DNA from: Papilionanthe hookeriana x Papilionanthe teres
Taxonomy: Eukaryota; Streptophyta; Magnoliopsida; Asparagales; Orchidaceae
DNA length: 64,000 bases
Assembly: GCA_022702705.1 (NCBI GenBank)
Contig: CM040434.1
Coordinates: forward strand, 53,494,953-53,558,952
Direction: 5' to 3'
The position numbers were made by a program, and so were the translations under genes. The notes beneath the pieces are model-generated. The model made no database searches and was not told the DNA's origin. It saw nothing but the letters and a program-made list of their open reading frames with translations. Shown here piece by piece: positions 33,931 to 47,156 of the stretch; within the stretch, counting starts at the first letter, position 1; every line of letters begins with the position of its first letter.

Positions 33931-36230
33931 TAATGTCGCCAGCCTAAAAAATGATTACTCCTGGATCAAAATTCCAATTAAGTAATCCTCGATCAATCGC
34001 CCAATCTTTTCCAGATCCAGGGATTCCTAAAAAATCCTCAAATTGTAATTTTTCTTTCAGCTCTTCTTATTTAGATCGATTCATACCATTGTCCCTCATA
34101 TTTCTTTCTAAATCCAATATTCTTCTATTGATTTTCTCAATCTGCATATTAATATCATCCTTGAAATTCATAAGAAATGGATCTGTATATGATAATTCAA
34201 GATCTCCCAAATTTTGGATCGGATTCTCTCTAAATAATTCAAATTCTAGATCAAATTCTTCTATCTTACTCTTATGATTCAAGTTATATTCCAATTCTTC
34301 CCCTTTATACAATGGTCTTCCAATATGCTTATCCTCTTTTCTCAACTCAAAGTTCTTTTGAAATTTATCCTTAAATTCTCTTCTAAATCTTAGTTCAATA
34401 ACTTTATCTTATTCATCACTCAATTCAGGTTTTTCTTGTAATTGAGTTGAATATGAAGATATAAAGACTGGTGGTGTAGATGAATTCCCTAAATATTCAG
34501 GCTTTAAAATTGTATGGGGTACATCCATCTTAAGTTCATGAGATTTTTCAACAAATGGAATTACAAGTTCACTATTTTTTGCAGCTTCCATCATTTCACA
34601 CCTCTCTTGGACATACATACAATCTTCTTTAGATAACGTTTTCAACTCATCATGAAAATCCATTCTGACCTCATCTGTTATCTTACTATCAAAACATTCT
34701 TCGAAATGGTCTTTAATTAGATAATCAATTTCATCTATCCAAAAAAATTCATCATCTTTTCTCTCAGCTGAAAATTTCATAGTCTTCAACATATAAAAAG
34801 TGACTTCCTGGTCATTAATATTCAGAATCAACTCTCCTTTTTGCACATCTATCATAATTTGTCCAGCAACAAGGAATTGTTGTTCATTATTGTTCTCTTT
34901 AGGTTTGATCTCAGTGTTGCTAGGAATTGTTCCTTTGGGTCTATTGCTAAGTGAATTAGCAATTTCTCCCAGTTGATTCTCTATGTTTCTAATCACAGCA
35001 TTTTGACTTTGCAACTGGTTCCCCATTTGCAATACCACTTTGTCTATAGAAATCTTCTTATCCTCAAATTATTGATCAATATTAGAGTTCAGTGGATGTA
35101 AAGGCATATATCTTTTGTTATCCTGCCTATTCCAACTTCCATTAGGATTTGAATGATTGTTTTCCCATTATTGGTTTCCACCCTCAGTAATATGACTCCA
35201 ATTAAAGTTAGGATGGTTCTTCCAACATGAGTTGTAAAAGTTAGAATATGGGTTGTTTATGGTATTTAAAGTCTCATATAATAAGTTGGAATCAATCATA
35301 CGCCCTAATGAACTTTCCTCACTTACAGGAGCAAATTGAGGTTGGTTCATTCCAAATTGTTCCAACTTCCTTGATATTGCGACGAACTCGAGATGCAAGA
35401 ATTGCAATCACATCTGTATCATGAACACTAGCTACATTTTTATGATTTACCCTTGCAGAGGGCCATTGAAATTCATTTGTAGCCATTTCTTCAATTAATG
35501 CATACGCTTCATCAAATGTTTTTGACATTAATGAACCACCAAGTAGCAGCATCGATAATGGACCTAAGGGATCCTACTAACCCATTATAAAAAGTTTGAA
35601 TGATTAACCGATACGGCGAGCATGATGTGGACACTTTCTTAGGAGTTCCTTAAATCTTTCCCAGGCATCGTATATTGATTCCCCTTCATACTAACAAAAT
35701 GAGATAATATCGTTTCTAAGTTGAGTAGTCCTTGAAGGTGAAAAATACTTTAGCTAGGAATTTCTGAGTTAACTCCTCCCAATTTTTAATAGAACTAGGT
35801 GCTAATGAGTATAACCACATTTTAGCCTTATCCCTTAGTGATAAAGGAAAAATCCTTAGCATAACAACATCGCCTGACATGCCATTATAACGAAATGTAG
35901 CACAAAGTTCTAGAAAACTTGATAAGTGTAAATAGTGATCCTCCGAAGGAGTTCCCCCAAACTGGTTGTTCTGCACAAGTTGGATAATCACTGGATTTAG
36001 TTCAAACGAGTAAGCTTCTACAACAGAGTTTTGTATATTTGAGTAATTTTATCTACCGTAGGATTTACAAAATCCCTCAATGATTTATGATGATTTTTCA
36101 AGTTATTATTTTGAATGTTTTCTATTTCAATTTCTAGTTTTTCAAGTCCTTTCAGTTTTTTTATTTATTTTCTATTTTTCTAACTAGGGATCATAAGGCA
36201 CAAGTCCTACAAATCCTTTGTTTTGCATAC
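33931..36230 (-). pseudogene. Decayed gag-pro of H
   Basis: Gag pieces at 35991-35716 (DVVMLRIFPLSLRDKAKMWL), 35552-35319 and 35407-35168. A 209-codon frame (35038-34409) goes from the gag C-terminus straight into FLVAGQIMIDVQKGEL: compared with E, the stretch with the protease active site is deleted at about 34877. A last piece (34345-34067) matches the RT-replacing segment of E. The pol terminus near 33910 is degenerate. So H shares the non-autonomous layout of E. Confidence 0.82.
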
Positions 36231-36476
36231 ATAACACAACAAACAATACATTAACAATAAAATAAGTAAAAATAAAAAATATATTTAATACAACAAAACA
36301 TTTTCACAAATACCTTATTTTTCACACAAATTGTTTTTTTCACAACACTTTTTCATACAAAAAAAAAACACTTTTCACAAAAACACAATTTTACGACACT
36401 AAAATTTTCCAATTCTAAGCCTAATTACTTCAACTAAAATTCTCCTAAAATTCTCCTAAAATTCTTACCGAAGCTT

Positions 36477-36493
36477 CCCCGGCAACGACGCCA
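36477..36493 (-). promoter_or_regulatory. Primer binding site of H (tRNA-Asp type)
   Basis: Sense TGGCGTCGTTGCCGGGG, six bases from the LTR edge; one change from the consensus seen in D. Confidence 0.85.
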
Positions 36494-36499
36494 AAAACT

Positions 36500-38439
36500 T
36501 GATATGACTTCTTTATATGCAAGGATTTATGAACAATATATATATATATAATAATTTTTATAAATTCACAATGATCCAATGCAAGTATACGTAACGTATC
36601 AAGTAATACAGGGCTCTAATGGAGTCCCATTTATCGATCCCGTAGGGAAAAGAGTTAAGTGGTCCTTAGTCAAATTCTAGTCTACTACTAACAGCCTTAG
36701 TTTGGAAGGGTGATATAAGTGATTTTTCTAACAACTACTCCTAAATGCAGATGATTATATATAAGAATAATAACTACTCCCTAATGCAAATATTAATACT
36801 AAAGATAACCCTTTTTGGGAAATTGGTTTGGTAAAATTTGAGATAATAAAAACTACTATTCTCATGTAACGAATTGGATAATGTATAGGAATGAGATGCA
36901 TTAAATATTGTATGCGCCAAATAGGAGCATAAATGTTTCTTTACCCACAAAAGAGTACCCCCTCTTCCAAGCATGTAAAGAAGATTGACATATCCTAAGT
37001 TCAGTCACTAAATCTAAGGCTAGGTTAGGAGGATACCGACTGTCACTACGGAGCTCCCACTCACCCTTCACCTGAAGGATAACCTTCGACTTTAGTTACC
37101 AATCTTAGGACCAAATTGGGGATCTCAGCCTGTCACCCTGAAACCTCCAATTCGACGCCCATGAAACCATATTTCCCTATTTATTTGCACTCAATCCCCA
37201 TGAACTATGTAATTCATTCACGGACATTGAATGTGGTTCCACTTTGTTGAGAATTACACAACCCTTTTAGGACAATGCAATTACAACGAATTTTAACAAT
37301 ACAACGGACCCTTTTTGTAATGTAAATGAAGTGCAAGTAAAAACAATCACATTTATAATTAAAATATCTTTTAGCAAGCATCCTAATATCCTAAACATGA
37401 GTCCTTCTCATTGCAAAACAAAAGTAGAATGGAAATAATAACATAATCTTCTCATGTCATTATTTCCATAGAAGAAGAAAGAGTAAGAGAAAGACGTCGC
37501 AAAACACGAAGAAAACAGAACGGAAAAACTCACTTCAAAGCAAATCCACAAAGTAAGTGTTTACAAAATCATAAGATAATGAAGAACACAATACTTAGCT
37601 TTTTCCCCTTAAAAGAAAGATAAAAATCTCTCCCACAAAGTCTTCCGCTGATCTATGTAATGCTAGAAGATTCCCTTACAAATTCTCTCTCCCCTCACCA
37701 ATCTCTAGAAAAAGGTAGAAATCTACATTTCTACTCTTATTCTAAGATCTTTAAGCATTCTCCAAGTTTTTACTAACATCTCCCCTCTTTTTTTGATTTA
37801 AAATTTGGTTTAAAATAGCGTAGGGACGAATTTCCCAAGAGGTGCATGAAGAAACTCTTCAAAAAGCATCCAGATTCGATTTATATGGCCAATAACCGCT
37901 CAATTTCGCATCCAGACCGTCTTAGGCGCCTGCCGGAGCCTTATTTTTTGTGCCCTCGGGTTTTTGGAGCCGTCAGCGCCAGTTTGGACGCCTCCGGCGC
38001 CCATCTCACGCAGCTCCACTATTTTACTCCGTTTGGCTCCATTTCAGCTCCGATTCGCCCTGTTTCAGTTTGAGCGCCCCCAGCGCCCATCTCGCGCAGC
38101 TCCACTATTTTACTCCATTTGGCTCCATGTAAGCATTCTTCAAGTTTTTACTAACATAAGACATCACAACATTTCTTTAAAGTGTAATCTTATTCAAAAA
38201 TATGCAAGATGTGTAAAAAAGATTAAACATAGAAAGACTTATCTAAAGGTGTCAAGCCAAAATTTGTTTTCTTGCTGGTTTTTGCTTCAAATTGCACCAT
38301 TTTTTTCTTCTCTTTGCTCCAATCACCATTTCTTGTACCTAAAACCAAAAAACATACAAAATACCTTCCTTTAAAGGGTAATATCAAAAAAAATTAGTAA
38401 GATCATATAACAAAAATTGTATATATTTTTGGTGCATCA
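36500..38439 (-). repeat. 5' LTR of H
   Basis: 1940 bp from TGATATGAC to GCATCA. Shares the AAGTATACGTA and ATCGATCCC segments and the CTTTGTTGAGAATTACAC region with the E LTR. Contains a direct repeat GCAGCTCCACTATTTTACTCC (38017 and 38096 areas, about 80 bp apart) in a GC-richer patch, 37915-38130. No RCCGAC cluster as in E, D or G. Confidence 0.85.
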
Positions 38440-39110
38440 CTTATCGTAACATCTCTGGACAAGACGGTCTTCTTTGGAGGGGTGTAGTAGGTTGCGTCTT
38501 TGTGAATGCCTATTTTGTGTATTAAAAACAGTTGTAGATCTCCATTTATACAATGCTCTTGCCCGTCTTTACAGTATTTGAGGCACTGGTGTAGTGATAA
38601 CAGAACCATATTATGCTCGTGAATCCAAGGTTGGCGAAGTAAAGTGTTGAATGAAGTTTCCAATTCGATGATATGGAATTTTGCGTCTTTTACTAAATCA
38701 CCAACCTTCATCAATAGCATTATCGATCCCAGAGCCCTTTCTCCCTTTTGGTTGAATCCTTTTAACATCATCTTATCGGTGGAGAGCTCATGAGCATCGA
38801 TGTTCAAGTATGCTAATGTCCGTAGACTCATTATGTTGAGTGATGCTCCCAGATACACTAAGACTCTGGAGAGCATGAACCTATTGATGTTGACTGAAAT
38901 GTAGAGAGGGTGATTATGGTCGGTAGTACCAAGCAGTAAATCTTCATCCGTGAAAGTCACCCCAAACTGTTCCTTCAACGAACAAACTTCATCCGAGGAT
39001 GTGCTAGCCAACTGAGCTAAGCAAATTTCTGGATCAAGTAGAGCTTTGATCAGAGACTCTCTCATCTCATTTGACAGGATTAGAGCGTTATAAATGCTTA
39101 GTTTGGCCAA
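38440..39110 (-). pseudogene. Protease of B, truncated by insertion of H
   Basis: Open from 39110 to the break: VCSLKEQFGVTFTDEDLLLG, then SRVLVYLGASLNIM, in which the catalytic Asp is Tyr, then LRTLAYLNIDAHEL and INGDLQLFLIHKIGIHKDA. The frame runs into the H LTR at 38439. The D-to-Y change means the enzyme is dead apart from the truncation. Confidence 0.87.
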
Positions 39111-39221
39111 AAACTTCCTAAGATGAGCTAGCAGGTTGTAATCTACTTTGTTTGAGCTTCTAATTTCCTCTTGGGCACGTGTCTCTTCTATTGTTGGGGG
39201 TGGCTCCTCTTGGGTGGCTAC

Positions 39222-41270
39222 TTATTTTCCTTTTTCTATTTGAGTCATTCCTGAGGGTAACACTTTCCCTCTTCTCAAATATACCTCTGTTATCTTCTCT
39301 GATGCTGTGGCTGGCCTTTCTGGCGTTGACTCGAAATCTGAAAAGTCCAAGTTGACAGTAATCAGTGTTTCTTTACATTCGAGGACTGGTTTGTCACTTC
39401 CTGAACTACCATAGCCGGTATGTTTAACATCTTCTTCACCTTCAACAACATGTTCATCGAAATTTTGTACAATTTGAGGATCATTTTGGGAATCAAAATT
39501 GGGTTTAAATTGGTTATGGTCAGTTACGTCATCAGTAGAAACAACCAAAACGTAACCATAATCAAAATCATTAAATTCAGAATGTCCTGAAAGGGCAAAG
39601 AGATAGTCGTACAAGGTCAAGGGTTCGAGGGATTTCACCCCTGAATCTGAGATAACCAATCTAACTGGAGTATCCCCTATCCTATGCCTAGCTCTATCGG
39701 CCTTAATTTCACTCGCAATTTCCTTCTTCTTCTTCATGTCCTACCTCGGTGGTCTCTTTGGTGGAATCTCCATCTTAGACTGGGCTAATGGCAGACTCTG
39801 GGCAACGAATTTCCCTGAAGCAGACCAGATCTGATCCCGGACTCTCTTGAGCTTGTTCCAGATCTTACTCCATCCACTTTTGCTAGTATACAGGTCAATT
39901 AGAGAGATTGGCTCGGCTGAAATCACATTTACTGACCCTCTTTCAGGTTCTTTTAAATATTCTTTCGGAATGGCTATATTCCCCTCTTTGAAATTTCTCT
40001 CGAGCCAATCCTTGAAGCTGAAGTAGTTTTCTATGGTGTGGTCGAGCAATCGGTGGTATGGGCAATAATTGGGTTGATATTTCTTATCGACCTCTTCTGG
40101 TTTCTTCGGCTCAGGCATTCTGAATTCTGGCTTCTTGACCAAATTTCTGAACATCTTTGCCACTGCGTCATCCTTGAAGGAATACACCTTGTTCAACCGG
40201 GAATTTATCGTCGGACCCTATCCTCTATCTGCTCTGTAATGCCTCTACTGGAACGACTGCCGACCGAGTCGGCTATCTTCGCTGACCATCTTCGCTGGAC
40301 GTCTTCGTCGGCCATACTGTTGGACACACTGCTAAGGTAGCTCGGCCTGAATCTGCATGGGCATCTTACCTTTATCCACCGTTGCCACTGTCCCGGACTT
40401 CTTCTCAAATGCTTTTGTTACTCTAGGCTTTTCATTCTTTTCAAGAGATTTGTATGTTTAATCTCCTCTTGTAGACTTTTGGCTTTAATGAGTAACTTTT
40501 TCAAATGACTTGATGGTGAGTCCTTTAAGCATGAAAGCTATCAGTCCATGGATGCTCTTGAGTAAGACTTCAATCGCATGTTGTTCCTGTAATTGGGGTT
40601 CACACTTCATGCTTAAATTTCTCCAACAAAGAATATATTTCACCAAAGTCTCTGTAGGCTTCTGACGTTCCATTATAAGATCTCCAATAGTAATGTGGTG
40701 ATGTACCCCAGCAAAACTTATCACAAACAAATTCTCCAATTCTGTAAATGTCTTGATAGATTCATTAGGCAATTCTGCGTACCAATCAAATGCAATACCT
40801 GAAAGACTGCTCACGAACTGGTGGAATAGTAATGCCTCGCTACCCCCCATGTTGCAGCAGCTTGCTTGGAAGTGTGCAATGTACTGACGGGGGTTACATG
40901 TTCCATCGAAAGTCTTAAAGGCAGTGGAACAGAACCCTTAGGATATGGGACGACGTTGAACTCCTCCGGATAAGGTCTTTTCTTTAAAACTGATGTGCCC
41001 CCTTTCGATTGGGTTAAGGCTTCCTTTACCTACTGTTCGATCGGCTGCTTTATATCATTTTCTGGCAACATGTTCTGAGTTGAATCTTTCTTTGGAGGCT
41101 CATCTTGATTGGCAGAAGCGACCTCCCTTCTTTCATCGGTAATATGAACGATTTCCAGTTGGTTCATCTCCGGGAATGCCATCTGCTGTGAGTGTGACTG
41201 TCCCTGCGCTGCAACCATAAAGGTCATCATTTCTTTGATCTTCTTCTCGAGGCGACTAATAATCTCATCT
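39222..41270 (-). pseudogene. Gag and Gag-PR linker of B
   Basis: Linker at 39737-39222 (LVISDSGVKSLEPLTLYDYL, VYLRRGKVLPSGM). Gag C-terminus at 40196-39741 with CPYHRLLDHTIENY. Gag core at 40850-40485 (GIAFDWYAELPNESIKTF, HHHITIGDLIMERQKP). N-terminal part near 41230-41030. Each matches A; frameshifts lie between pieces. Confidence 0.85.
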
Positions 41271-41506
41271 TTTTGTTAGGAGGCCCTCCGCCACTCATCC
41301 ACAGTGTTCTCCTCAACATAAGGAGCATCCCGCGCAGACGATGTAGCTCGGGTTTCAACGACGTTGATTCCAGCGAATTCCCCGTCCATGTAGTCTGACA
41401 ATCATGATCTTCAGCATCAAAATTTACCCGTCGTTCCTTTGCCAGCTCGGTGATTTCGGCTCTGAGCTTTTCAATTTATCATCGACTTCTTTACCTTTAA
41501 CTATTT

Positions 41507-42805
41507 TCAAATCAGTTGGTTTTCTATAATAAGTTTCAGAGCAACTGCAATAACGGCGATCAGAGTATCAAACTTATGTTCAATTTCAAAGGAATGCTCT
41601 TCCGACCCTTCCAAAATTATCGGTTCAACGATCCTAGGTATCCACACTTTCTTTCTCGACGTTGATGCCTTGAGATAGGGCGTCTTGGTAGTGACATCAG
41701 AGGGTCGAAAGGGGGTGTGCTCCCTAAAGTGCGAACCAGATACAATAAGGAGTGGTCTTTTCCCATTACTCTTCTTTGGAGGCTCTCCACAATCTACAGC
41801 AGGTAGCACTCTGGAACCCAAATGAGACTTGGCTGATTTGAGATCGGTGGGTCTCTGAACAGCTGAAGAGATATTTGAAATGGTGGCAACGGTAGAAACA
41901 TAGTTTCCTAAGCAAAACTTAGCAGGAATACGAGGCGGTGGCGCCTCTGCTGACTTTTGGAGTTGTCGGGTGGACTTATCCATTTCCAAAATCTCAACCT
42001 TAATCTGTGGCAATACAGCACGTCCCATTTTTTTCAAAAGTTCAACAATAGAACATAGCTCTTTCTCTGCTAACCTTTCAAATACTGAACGGACTCAGGT
42101 GAGATGTGTGGTCCTCTCCCTTTCTATATGACCCCGAAGCGACAGTAATGAAGCAGCAATCCTATGAAGGCTCTTTTCCCCGGTAGAAGAAGATAGTGGA
42201 TGAAACCTACTTCCTTTAAGGAGATGAGAGGTTCCAAGCTATTCCTCTTCTTCTAGTTGAGAGGTTGGCCCGGCAGAGGTCAATTATGCAGTTTTGGCTT
42301 TCACAGCCTTCAGTATTCTTCTGTTGTGGTTTCTTCTCTGTGACTTAGTTAACGATGCGTCATGCGAACTGGAAGCTGCTTTGGATACTAACAATGTAGG
42401 AGTAAACACATCTACAGAATCCTCCTCAAATAAGATTTCGTTTCCTTTTGCAGACGGTACAGTCGGTGTAGTGATTGCAAATTCGGCAGCAGTAGCAGTA
42501 ATGACCCTTCTCGGCACAAGGACAACAGATCTCTCAAACGAGAGGGCAACTGGCTTAGCGGGAGTATTCCTACTCTTAGGCCTTTTAATCATGGGAAAAT
42601 CAATCTCTCCATTCAAATCGTATTCAGCGGCAGGTTCGGCAATTTCTGGAGGAGCAGTCGTCATGACTACGTAAGGTGATTTCCCGAGTAAGACTATGAT
42701 CTCATCGAAGCCGGCACCAAAATTTATCATTGCTCCCTGGTGGAGCACAGCTTTGTCACGGTGTAGATTCCCATTGAACGAGAAAATAAACTTAGGCGAC
42801 GTCAT
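41507..42805 (-). pseudogene. ORF1 of B
   Basis: ATG at 42805, TSPKFIFSFNGNLHRDKAVL, open for 173 codons to 42284, ending in SLTKSQRRNHNRRILKAVKA. It continues in another frame at 42037-41507 (KKMGRAVLPQIKVEILEMDK). Homologous to ORF1 of A in both the N-terminal IFSF motif and the QRRN-RRI motif. Function unknown. Confidence 0.75.
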
Positions 42806-43378
42806 TCCAAATGTTAGTTGAAAAGAGGTCTAGAGGTTAGTCGCGACCTACACTTTCCAATTTTGGTATGAGATACTAAAATCAACAAAAGTTGTCTTGT
42901 GAACTGAGTAATTATTTCTTTATTATTCTTCTTAGTTTTACCTTGATATTTTTAACTTATTTTATCTTTATACATTTATTAACGGTGTTTGTTCTATTTC
43001 AAAATTTTAAACCAGAGGCGAAAGAGTAGAAACTTGGTTTGATTTGCTGATAGCAAACCAAACCCGAGAAACACAGAGTAAAAGTGAATTTCAGGAACCA
43101 ATTCGGGACTGAATTCACAACGCACTTCGCGCAACAACACATCTATTGGGGGTCCAACCCCACGTAAAAAGAAAACCCTAAAGGCACCTGAACCACTTTT
43201 TTGGGGGGATGATCAAATAGATGGTTCTGAAACCGAAAGAGTTGATCGTACTTGCCCACGAAGAAAATGAGCGAAGCATGCCAACGGAAGAATGACAATC
43301 TGGATCATGAGAGACATGGACACATTGACAATTTATGTGGATAGAAACCTTCTGATCATAATGGAAAGTAGAGCTAAT
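42806..43378 (-). other. 5' leader of B
   Basis: Noncoding. CTATTGGGGGTCCA at 43143-43156 is the same conserved block as in the A leader (12329-12346). Confidence 0.7.
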
Positions 43379-43395
43379 CCTCAGTAGAGCCACCA
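43379..43395 (-). promoter_or_regulatory. Primer binding site of B (degenerate)
   Basis: Sense TGGTGGCTCTACTGAGG, aligned with the A primer site with several changes; LTR edge at 43401. Confidence 0.75.
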
Positions 43396-43400
43396 GAAAT

Positions 43401-46400
43401 TGTCGGCCGTCGAAGGTTGTTTGAAATTTTAAAAAGATATTATATAGGTAATGTATAAAATATGGCTTGAATTTAAGAAAATATTTATATATTAATTTGA
43501 AAATAATATTTTAAATTTGAAAAATGAGAATGGACGAATCTCATTCATTTAGTAGTTTAAATAAACGAGAACCATATCACAAGTAACACATCTATCCCGA
43601 AGAATAGGCACACTACTTGACGATATCGCTCGATAAAATAGACTATATAATTCATGACATTCATTTTAGTCTGCGAACCTCTTGTGTTGACATACAAGTT
43701 CTCATATTTAATACAAATGAATTAAATAGGGTTTATATTGCTTTGGTTCTTAAAGCTCCCTATAGGGGCAAGACCCTATAGTCCATTACTAGGGTGTAAA
43801 CGAGTCGAACACGAGCGAGTCAGGCTCAGCTCGTGTTCGGCTCATTTATATTTCGAGTTCAAAAAGTGTGTTTGTGTTCGGCTTGAAAATGACCAACCGA
43901 AGGGAAGAGAATGACCAACCGAAGGGAAGAGAAAAGAAAGGGAGAATCCTAGCATGTCCCGAAAACACGACCTAGAAGACTAGGCACAATTTTGATAAAA
44001 AAAAGGGTACAATAGAGGAATCCTAAATCTGACCACCTCGGATTGTCTAACTTCTTAGTTATCTTTGCTCTAGATCAAAATATGCAAGCTCAAGACTAAG
44101 ATTTATAAGCCCCACAATCGAGCCCAACATGTAACAAAACCGAGCCTAAAACAGGCCCATGACAAGTGCCAATTCGAGCTAAAATCGAGCCCCCACATAA
44201 GGTGCAAAAGGGAACAACCATAAGGTAGTTAACAAGCTCACAGCAGGGCCGGCGCATAGGGTAAGACCGAGCCACCACCACACACCCAAAATATGGTCTC
44301 AGAGAGAGCTAACACCGAGCTTTGTAACAGGCTGAAACAATGCTAACAACATGTTCAAAATAGGTGGTGGTTCCCAGGCGAGCCTAACCCAACAGGATGC
44401 TCAATACAAGAGCCAGACAAGTGGCCAAAACAGTCCCCCAGAAGACAAAACTGATCCCAGTCAACAGACTAAAACTGAGCCGTCGAGAAGCTAAGAATAA
44501 GATCAACACAAGGGCAAAACCGAGCCCATACAAGCTTCAAAACCGAACCACATGAGCTGCAAAACTGAGCCTCCTAGCTGGGCCAAAACCATGAACGAAG
44601 GCAACCTAAAGTAGTACTCAAAGCTACCTTAAAAATAGCTTCAATATCACGTCCCAAACATGCCAAATATGAAGTTCAAAAAATACATGAATGTATTCCA
44701 GCAAAATAGCGAGGTAGAGCAAGTAGAGAGGAGAGTATAGGCTGCCGTAAAAGCCCCAGAACCACAATCTAAATAGGCTAAAAGAGAATGAGGTGCACTT
44801 ACCATGCTTTTAACCAAACTAGTGAAAATAGAGAACAAATACGTAACCACAAAGCTTTAGAGCTTTTGTTAAACATGCCAACATGAACTTTCACCATTCA
44901 CATGTTTCCCTTTTCCTCTTTTCTTCCAAGCAACAACATAAGCTTATTAAAATTAATTCCAAGGATGCAAACGATATAAATATTTTATATATGGATGTAT
45001 AACAAGTGTGAAAGCATTTCTATAAGTTAAACCTTCTCGGAGCGTCTCAAAGCACAATCCAACATAAGTATTTGAAGACTATCCTCAAAAGAAATTAACA
45101 AAATGAAGGGTAAAATAGAACCCCCAAGTGCTTCAAATCACATAATAGATCTCACCTCAACATGCATAAAACCATGCTTTCAAGGGAGTAAGAAGAAAGA
45201 AGGAAATGCCACCTTCATATGCATGCACCTCACTTGGAGCTAAACCCCCAAAGCCTTCAAGTAGAACATGTTAAACTCAAAGAAGCATAAGTAAAAAAAA
45301 CATAACATGCCATTCAAATTCTCTACTTAACCTTCATTTCTTCTCTTTTCTTTTCTTTTTTTAAATTTTTTTTCTTACTTTCTTCTCTTTTTTTTTAGGA
45401 AATAAAATGAGTCCAATACATTCACCAAAACCAAGCAATACACCACATTTTATAATGCATTAAGCCAAGTGTTAAAGTAAGGAGGAAGAATGAGAGATTC
45501 CACCTTCATGAACATACATCTCATGCGAATGCAAGCCTTAAACCATCCCATTGAAGCATATTACACCGAAAGTAGCTTTTGTGACGTAGGTAAAGCCTGC
45601 ATGAGTGTATACAAGCATAGTGATAGGTAAAAGAGGTGTAAACAACCACATAGCTCCAAGAACCATGGACATTTTATAAGTTTCAACAAAACAATGTGGT
45701 AAAGAAAGAAAGAAGTAAAGCGTGAGGCAAGGAGAGCCCCCTAAACATGGCCCTTAAAACATACCAACAGTAATGCTTAAAGCGGCTGAATTATGGAGCT
45801 AAATAAGCTCATAACTTAATGAGGAGATAAGCAACCAAACCTCAAAGCCAAGTAACCAACAAGGAGGCCGCAAGGCAACAACCCCAGAAAAACTGAACGG
45901 CAGGAGGTTCGGTGAGCCCAAGAGAAGAGAGCAAACAACTCCTTCCCAACTCTTCCACACACACACACACACACAATGACTAAACTAGAGGGCAAGAAAG
46001 AAACAAAAGGCAGCACCATCCCCCTCTCAAGAGAAATTCAGCCAACCTTGAAGAACTCCCCAAATGGAGATTATATAATAAGAAGAGAAAGAAAAAGCCA
46101 AGCTAAGCCAAGCCTACCCAAAATCATCTAAGCTTACCCACAAGTTCGCTTAAATGCAAGAGAGGAGCCAGGAAAACCGCAGTCTGGCGGGTCAGAGAAA
46201 CGCAGCAAGGAGGATCAGGGAAGAAGCCTAGGGAAGGAGAATCCACCTTACCACATTAATGCTACTGGAAGAAGAAGACAAAAACAAAATACCAAAGAGG
46301 AAAAGGCCGCAACCTGGCGCGGTTTGGGGAAGGAAAGCCGCGAGAAGAACACGCCAAGACGGGGCTGAAGAGTCAACTCTCCCTCGGAACATGAGGGGAC

Positions 46401-47156
46401 GACTTGAGGGAGAAGGCATGAATGGAATCCATCCCCTAGGGCTCAGGTTCGCTTGACCGAGGGAGAGGAGAGCAGCTCAGGCAGAAGGGGAGGGACCAGG
46501 GCTCATGCGACCGAACAGAGAAGGGGCCAAGCTGAGTGAGGCGTGAATTTAGGGTTTAAGGGTTTTGGATTTATAAAAAATATAGATATTATTATATTTT
46601 TAAATAAAACGTGCTCAATTTCACGTCGTTTGCTCGCGCTCGGAACCCTGGCAAAATGTATGTCCTTCCTTAGCAAATTAGATATTCCAGACGCATCGGC
46701 GCAGTTAATTTTGTGATCCGGAGTCGTTCGGGCGACTTCATCAACGGTCAGGCCGAAAGTACGTCCAATTTGATCCCTGTCTGAAGTTTCGATTTGATGT
46801 CGCTCATTCTGGCATTCTGACTTCAGTTTCAATCCGTTGCAGAGTATTTGAAGGCGTCGAGGCCGCAGCTCGAGGAATTTGTGCCTGTGGTGGTGCAAAA
46901 ATGTGCACGAGGCTGCCCTAAGGTCCGGTGGTCCTATGGAGACTCCTCTCGAGTTCATCACGTCAATTTCAACCTTCTATATGCTAGAGATATAGAATCA
47001 CATGCGGACTCCAAAAAGAGGAATGAAGTGGTTTCAAATTTTCTAACACGAGGTGGATTCCATTGCTAAGATCCTAAGATGGTCAAAGGAGAGACCATAA
47101 GGCTAGAGCCTAAATCCTAAGGAGGAAACTAAACCTCGACGAAAGTGAGGTCAACA
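43401..47156 (-). repeat. 5' LTR of B, 3756 bp
   Basis: TGTCGG to TCAACA, both edges homologous to the A LTR. It holds a (CA)10 run (45956-45975). A candidate TATA box, sense TATAAATCC at 46567-46575, is followed by a telo-box AAACCCTAAA. 44090-44600 repeats AAACCGAGCC-like words. No convincing gene. Confidence 0.82.
43793..43931. repeat. hAT-MITE-like end and short duplication within the B LTR
   Basis: AGGGTGTAAACGAGTCGAAC with CGAGC/GCTCG words resembles ends of hAT-type MITEs in plants. It breaks into a direct duplication of AATGACCAACCGAAGGGAAG at about 43887 and 43909. No second terminus or TSD seen. Confidence 0.3.

Larger units (their letters stand above)
19944..38439 (-). mobile_element. 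Element H: Athila-like retrotransposon, interrupted by A, F, E and G
   Basis: H sequence is 19944-20643 and 33157-38439; the rest of this span is younger insertions. The 5' LTR (36500-38439), tRNA-Asp-type primer site and decayed gag-pro are present; its 3' LTR lies left of A, outside the window. 19944-20638 matches the 3' region of E at about 23210-23860, and 33157 onward matches E from 23862, so the two pieces are continuous with F removed. H is inserted in the protease gene of B, which resumes at 38440. Confidence 0.85.
38440..47156 (-). mobile_element. Element B: older Tat/Ogre-like element, 5' half only
   Basis: Same order as A: LTR, primer site, leader, ORF1, gag, start of PR. The protease is cut at 38440 by insertion of H; the pol remainder and 3' LTR must lie left of the window. 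Right flank 47157-47161 is actac (possible TSD). Confidence 0.85.

Noticed and set aside
43941..44640. AAACCGAGCC-like repeated words in the B LTR as a coding repeat
   Set aside because: No frame stays open across them; they behave as low-complexity LTR sequence.
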